Assembly (NCBI RefSeq): GCF_026342435.1
Contig: NZ_JAPEMT010000009.1
Coordinates: forward strand, 1-44,432
Direction: 5' to 3'
Source: Streptomyces sp. NBC_00237
GTDB lineage: Bacteria; Actinomycetota; Actinomycetes; Streptomycetales; Streptomycetaceae
DNA length: 44,432 bases
Part shown: in pieces, positions 41,944 through 44,432 of the stretch
Layout: each line of letters opens with the position of its first letter
Numbering within the stretch: the stretch's first letter is position 1
Program-made: the position numbers and the translations under genes
Notes under the pieces: model-generated
Database searches by the model: none
What the model was told of the DNA's origin: nothing
The model's input: the letters and a program-made list of their open reading frames with translations, nothing else

Positions 41944-43178
41944 CTAGGAGTTCTGACGGCGGCATCCGTGGCCATCGGCGGCCTGACGGCGGGTCCTGTG
42001 GCCTCCGCCCAGGGCCCCGAAGACCCGGCTCGGACGAACACCAGCACCGACGCGGGCGCGAGGCTCGCGTCGAGCGAGCACGCGACCGGTGTGGACACCC
42101 CGGCCGAGGCCCGGAAGGTGGAGCGGTTCCATACCGCGTCCCAGTTACCGAAGGCCACCGCTGCCGACCAGGCCAAATGGCTCCCGAAACCCAGCCGGGC
42201 CGCGTCGGCGGGCCCCCGGGCCCAGGCGCCCACGGGCCCGCCCGGATCCGTCCCGGCAGCCGCACCCGCCGCGTCGGCACGGGAGTGGGCGAGGGGCCTG
42301 CCGAAGACTGCGGTGAAGGAGGCCGAGAAGGAGTTCGGCAAGGAGCTGGCGACCGGTCTCCCGCTGATCCGCACCGTGGGCAAGATCGAGTACACCAACC
42401 CCCGTGTCCCCGGGAAGGTGTTCCAATGCTCGGGCGCCTCCATCAACAGCCCGTCGAAGATGATGGTGGCGACCGCGGGCCACTGCGTCGCCATCGGGGG
42501 CAGCGGCAACGGCGGCGGCGACCCGGCGGACCGGGTATGGATGAAGAACTGGGTCTTCATACCCGCCTACAACACGGCCGGCCAGATAGCCCCTTACGGC
42601 AAGTTCACCGCCAAGTACTTCCGCACCTTCGACTCCTGGCTCGACGCCGGATCGACCCCCTTCGACTTTGCGCTGGTCACCGTGAACCTCAACGAGCGGG
42701 GCCAGCGAGTGGTCGACGCGGTCGGTGGCAACGGCCTGACCTGGAGCCAATCGTTCTACGAGGACCTCCTCATAGTCGGCTACCCCCTGAACCACGACAA
42801 CGGCTACACCCAGGACCAGTTCAGCGGCCGCACGAAGACCTCCACCGTCAACTCGGCCAACATCATGATGGAGGCGGCCGGATTCAACGACGGGGGCAGC
42901 GGGGGACCCTGGCTGCGGTTGTACGACCCCGCGACCGGCCTCGGGAAGATCAACGGAGTGACCAGCTACATCCACAACGGCACCAGCAACAACAACGACA
43001 GCCCGTACTTCGACGGCGAAATGAAATGGCTGTGGGACCAGCAGGGCTCCCGCACGTAGGTCACAAGGCTGAACAGGGACCGGCGTACGCGTCGCCGTAT
43101 GCCGGGCGCCCTGTCCCGTTTCCCGGGCCGGGCCCGTGAGGGGCCTCGCGTTTCCCGGACGGGTGTCTGCCGTTGATT

Positions 43179-44102
43179 TCACGCGATGACGTGCAACTTC
43201 TGGTACTCGGCGTGGACTTCGAGTGGTGGTCGATATCCCACCGCCGAGTGAAGGCGCTTGCGATTGTACCAGAATTCGATGTATCGGGTGATGCCCTGCC
43301 GGGCGGCTTCTCGGGTCAAGTACGCTACCCGGCAAACGCGTTCATTCTTCAGGACACCGAAGAATGATTCGGCCATAGCGTTGTCGAAACAGATGCCGGT
43401 ACGGCCGGCAGATCTGCGGAGGCCGTAGCGTTCCAGTGTCTTCCCGAACTCGCCTGACATGTAGTTACTTCCACGGTCAGAGTAGAATATCGCCCCCTTG
43501 CTGAGCTTTCTGTTGCGTGCCGCGTTACGGATGGCCCGGGATATCAGCGGGGTCTGGTAGTGGTCGTCCATTGCGTAACCGATGACTTCTTTGGTGCAGC
43601 AGTCGAGGACGGTCGCGAGATACAGCCACCCCTCTCCAGTCGGTATATAGGTGATGTCTCCGACGAGTTTTTCCCCAGGGGCATCGGCGATGAAGTTGCG
43701 GCCGACGAGGTCTGGCACGAGGCCGGCCGCCCCGCAGGTGAGGCTGAAGCGTTTCGGCTTGGGCTGGCAGGACTCCAGGCCCAGCTCGCGCATGAGCCGA
43801 CGGACCAGCTCCAGACCCGCAGCGTGGCCCCAGCGGTGCAGTTGGGCATGGATGCGCCGGTAGCCGTAAGTGCTGTCGGAGCCATCGAATGCCTTCTTCA
43901 TAAGAAGCTTCAATTCGCCGCGCCGCTGGGACGTCGCGGAATCTGGGCGACCGCGCCATTCGTAGTAGTCGGATCTGGACACGTCGAGGAGATGGCATAT
44001 GTACTCGACTCTGTACGCGTACTCCACCGTGTCGAGTCGCATCTCGTCGATGAACTCGTACTTGCTCGCTACCGGGGATCCCTCGCGAAGTACGCCGCGC
44101 AT
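43179..44102 (-). CDS. IS3-family transposase orfB (integrase domain)
   Basis: The 307-residue frame shows the full IS3 pattern: an HTH_21-like segment (YICHLLDVSRSDYYEWRGRP, YGYRRIHAQLHRWGHAAGLE) and the DDE core in VGDITYIPTGEGWLYLATVL, AIFYSDRGSNYMSGEFGKTL and ICFDNAMAESFFGVLKNERV, with the end YNRKRLHSAVGYRPPLEVHA. It overlaps orfA by 34 bases. A run of six A (44107-44102 on the minus strand) gives the usual site for -1 slippage that yields the orfAB transposase. Intact. Confidence 0.94.
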   Translation of the reverse strand: MRGVLREGSPVASKYEFIDEMRLDTVEYAYRVEYICHLLDVSRSDYYEWRGRPDSATSQRRGELKLLMKKAFDGSDSTYGYRRIHAQLHRWGHAAGLELVRRLMRELGLESCQPKPKRFSLTCGAAGLVPDLVGRNFIADAPGEKLVGDITYIPTGEGWLYLATVLDCCTKEVIGYAMDDHYQTPLISRAIRNAARNRKLSKGAIFYSDRGSNYMSGEFGKTLERYGLRRSAGRTGICFDNAMAESFFGVLKNERVCRVAYLTREAARQGITRYIEFWYNRKRLHSAVGYRPPLEVHAEYQKLHVIA

Positions 44103-44359
44103 TTTTTCAGGAAGACGTTCTCCATCTCGACCTCCCGGATGCGACGCTCGAGCTCCTTCAGGCGAGCGCGCTCGCTCACCGTCAGATCTGCATCAGCAGG
44201 GGGCTCATACTGTTTCTGGTGCTTCTTCACCCAGCCCCGGAGCGTCTCCGGATTCAGCTCGAGCTCGCGAGCCGTTTCGGAAACGGTCTTGCTGGACCGG
44301 AGCGCGATCTGGACTGCTTCCTCACGGAACTCCAGTGAATATTTGCTGGGCGGTGCCAC
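44069..44359 (-). CDS. IS3-family transposase orfA (DNA-binding subunit)
   Basis: The 96-residue protein reads MAPPSKYSLEFREEAVQIAL, SSKTVSETARELELNPETLR, GWVKKHQKQYEPP, ending in the leucine-zipper-like ERARLKELERRIREVEMENV then FLKKCAAYF. The helix-turn-helix recognises the element's ends, and the zipper allows dimerisation. orfB follows in the -1 frame. Intact. Confidence 0.93.
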   Translation of the reverse strand: MAPPSKYSLEFREEAVQIALRSSKTVSETARELELNPETLRGWVKKHQKQYEPPADADLTVSERARLKELERRIREVEMENVFLKKCAAYFARDPR

Positions 44360-44432
44360 TTCGTGCTTCCTCGCTTCCTGTCCAGGGGAACCTTATTGGG
44401 TCCCTGTCCGGAAACATCGAGGCACCTCAGAG

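Larger units (their letters stand above)
40790..43059 (+). pseudogene. Secreted trypsin-like serine protease, disrupted by IS5 copy 2
   Basis: The start ATG near 40790 has AGGGGG upstream and codes MTTRTTSPKVSRPRTKLLL. The IS5 element then intervenes, and GVLTAASVAIGGLTAGPVAS resumes at 41944; joining across the CTAG duplication restores the signal peptide frame. The mature protein has a long propeptide-like region (about 42010-42370) and a chymotrypsin-fold domain with the catalytic triad in MMVATAGHCVAIGG (His), TPFDFALVTVNLN (Asp) and GFNDGGSGGPWLRLY (Ser). It would be an extracellular endopeptidase. An antisense-to-transposase frame of the IS is open into the protease, but it lacks a signal peptide and is unlikely to replace the start. 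Confidence 0.9.
43157..44409 (-). mobile_element. IS3-family element near the right edge
   Basis: Two overlapping transposase genes lie between weak inverted ends beginning about GGAC-GG (43157 and 44409). The ends match poorly and no target duplication is evident, so the boundaries are approximate. Both genes are intact. Confidence 0.75.

Noticed and set aside
40918..43059. Continuous frame of 713 codons joining the IS5 copy and the protease
   Set aside because: The first 340 codons are antisense to the IS transposase; joining is a by-product of the insertion, and the real protease start lies before the IS.
1..44432. CRISPR array or known defence operon
   Set aside because: No regularly spaced repeats of CRISPR type are visible. 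The DUF4145 and Fic genes stand alone without partner defence genes.

Overview
The window reads as the end of a linear actinobacterial replicon, almost certainly Streptomyces (a plasmid or a chromosome arm). GC is very high, GTG starts are common, purine-rich ribosome binding sites are typical, and many short secreted proteins carry Ala-rich signal peptides. Bases 1-148 are a run of six short palindromes, each with a central AA, the architecture expected of a Streptomyces telomere. The opening sequence is not the archetypal Streptomyces terminus as I remember it. The right edge of the window is only a cut.

Layout. 1-600: telomere, a diverged direct repeat and a terminator. 0.6-3.9 kb: the C-terminal remnant of a replication-relaxation family gene, next to an ISL3-type element with 65-bp perfect inverted repeats and a passenger gene. 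4.4-7.8 kb: a small protein with a GroES-like tail, a large beta-propeller protein and thiol peroxidase (tpx). 7.9-13.3 kb: a DNA ligase fragment, a DUF4145 protein, an intact replication-relaxation protein with two C-terminal zinc-ribbon repeats, and a HEAT-repeat protein. 13.5-16 kb: secreted proteins and an IS1182 fragment between inverted repeats. 16.1-18.2 kb: a MobF/TrwC-type relaxase broken by one frameshift, with repeated palindromes before its start. 18.9-21.65 kb: an IS1182-family element nested inside an IS3 transposase gene. 22.6-27.2 kb: an IS5/IS427-type element, a transposase remnant, a membrane-anchored XRE regulator divergent from a secreted protein, and an orphan istB. 27.4-37.3 kb: a Fic protein, a broken DCC protein, a tRNA-Trp-like gene, a methyltransferase, a chitin-binding pseudogene, a TPR regulator and several small genes. 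37.4-44.4 kb: further gene fragments, an ATP-dependent DNA ligase split by about 0.85 kb carrying a secreted peptide gene, a secreted serine protease cut in its signal peptide by a second IS5 copy, and an IS3 element.

Functionally, this is a terminal accessory region carrying replication or maintenance genes (replication-relaxation proteins, relaxase) and several families present twice or in pieces: replication-relaxation, DNA ligase ends, the two IS5 copies, and a tiny protein family ending in AGWGxAxDSRWD. Many genes are broken by single-base shifts, stops or IS insertions, as expected of subtelomeric decay. The strongest candidates for something undescribed are the telomere type, the two tiny paralogous genes with shared upstream DNA, the GroES-tail/beta-propeller pair, and the tRNA-Trp-like gene.
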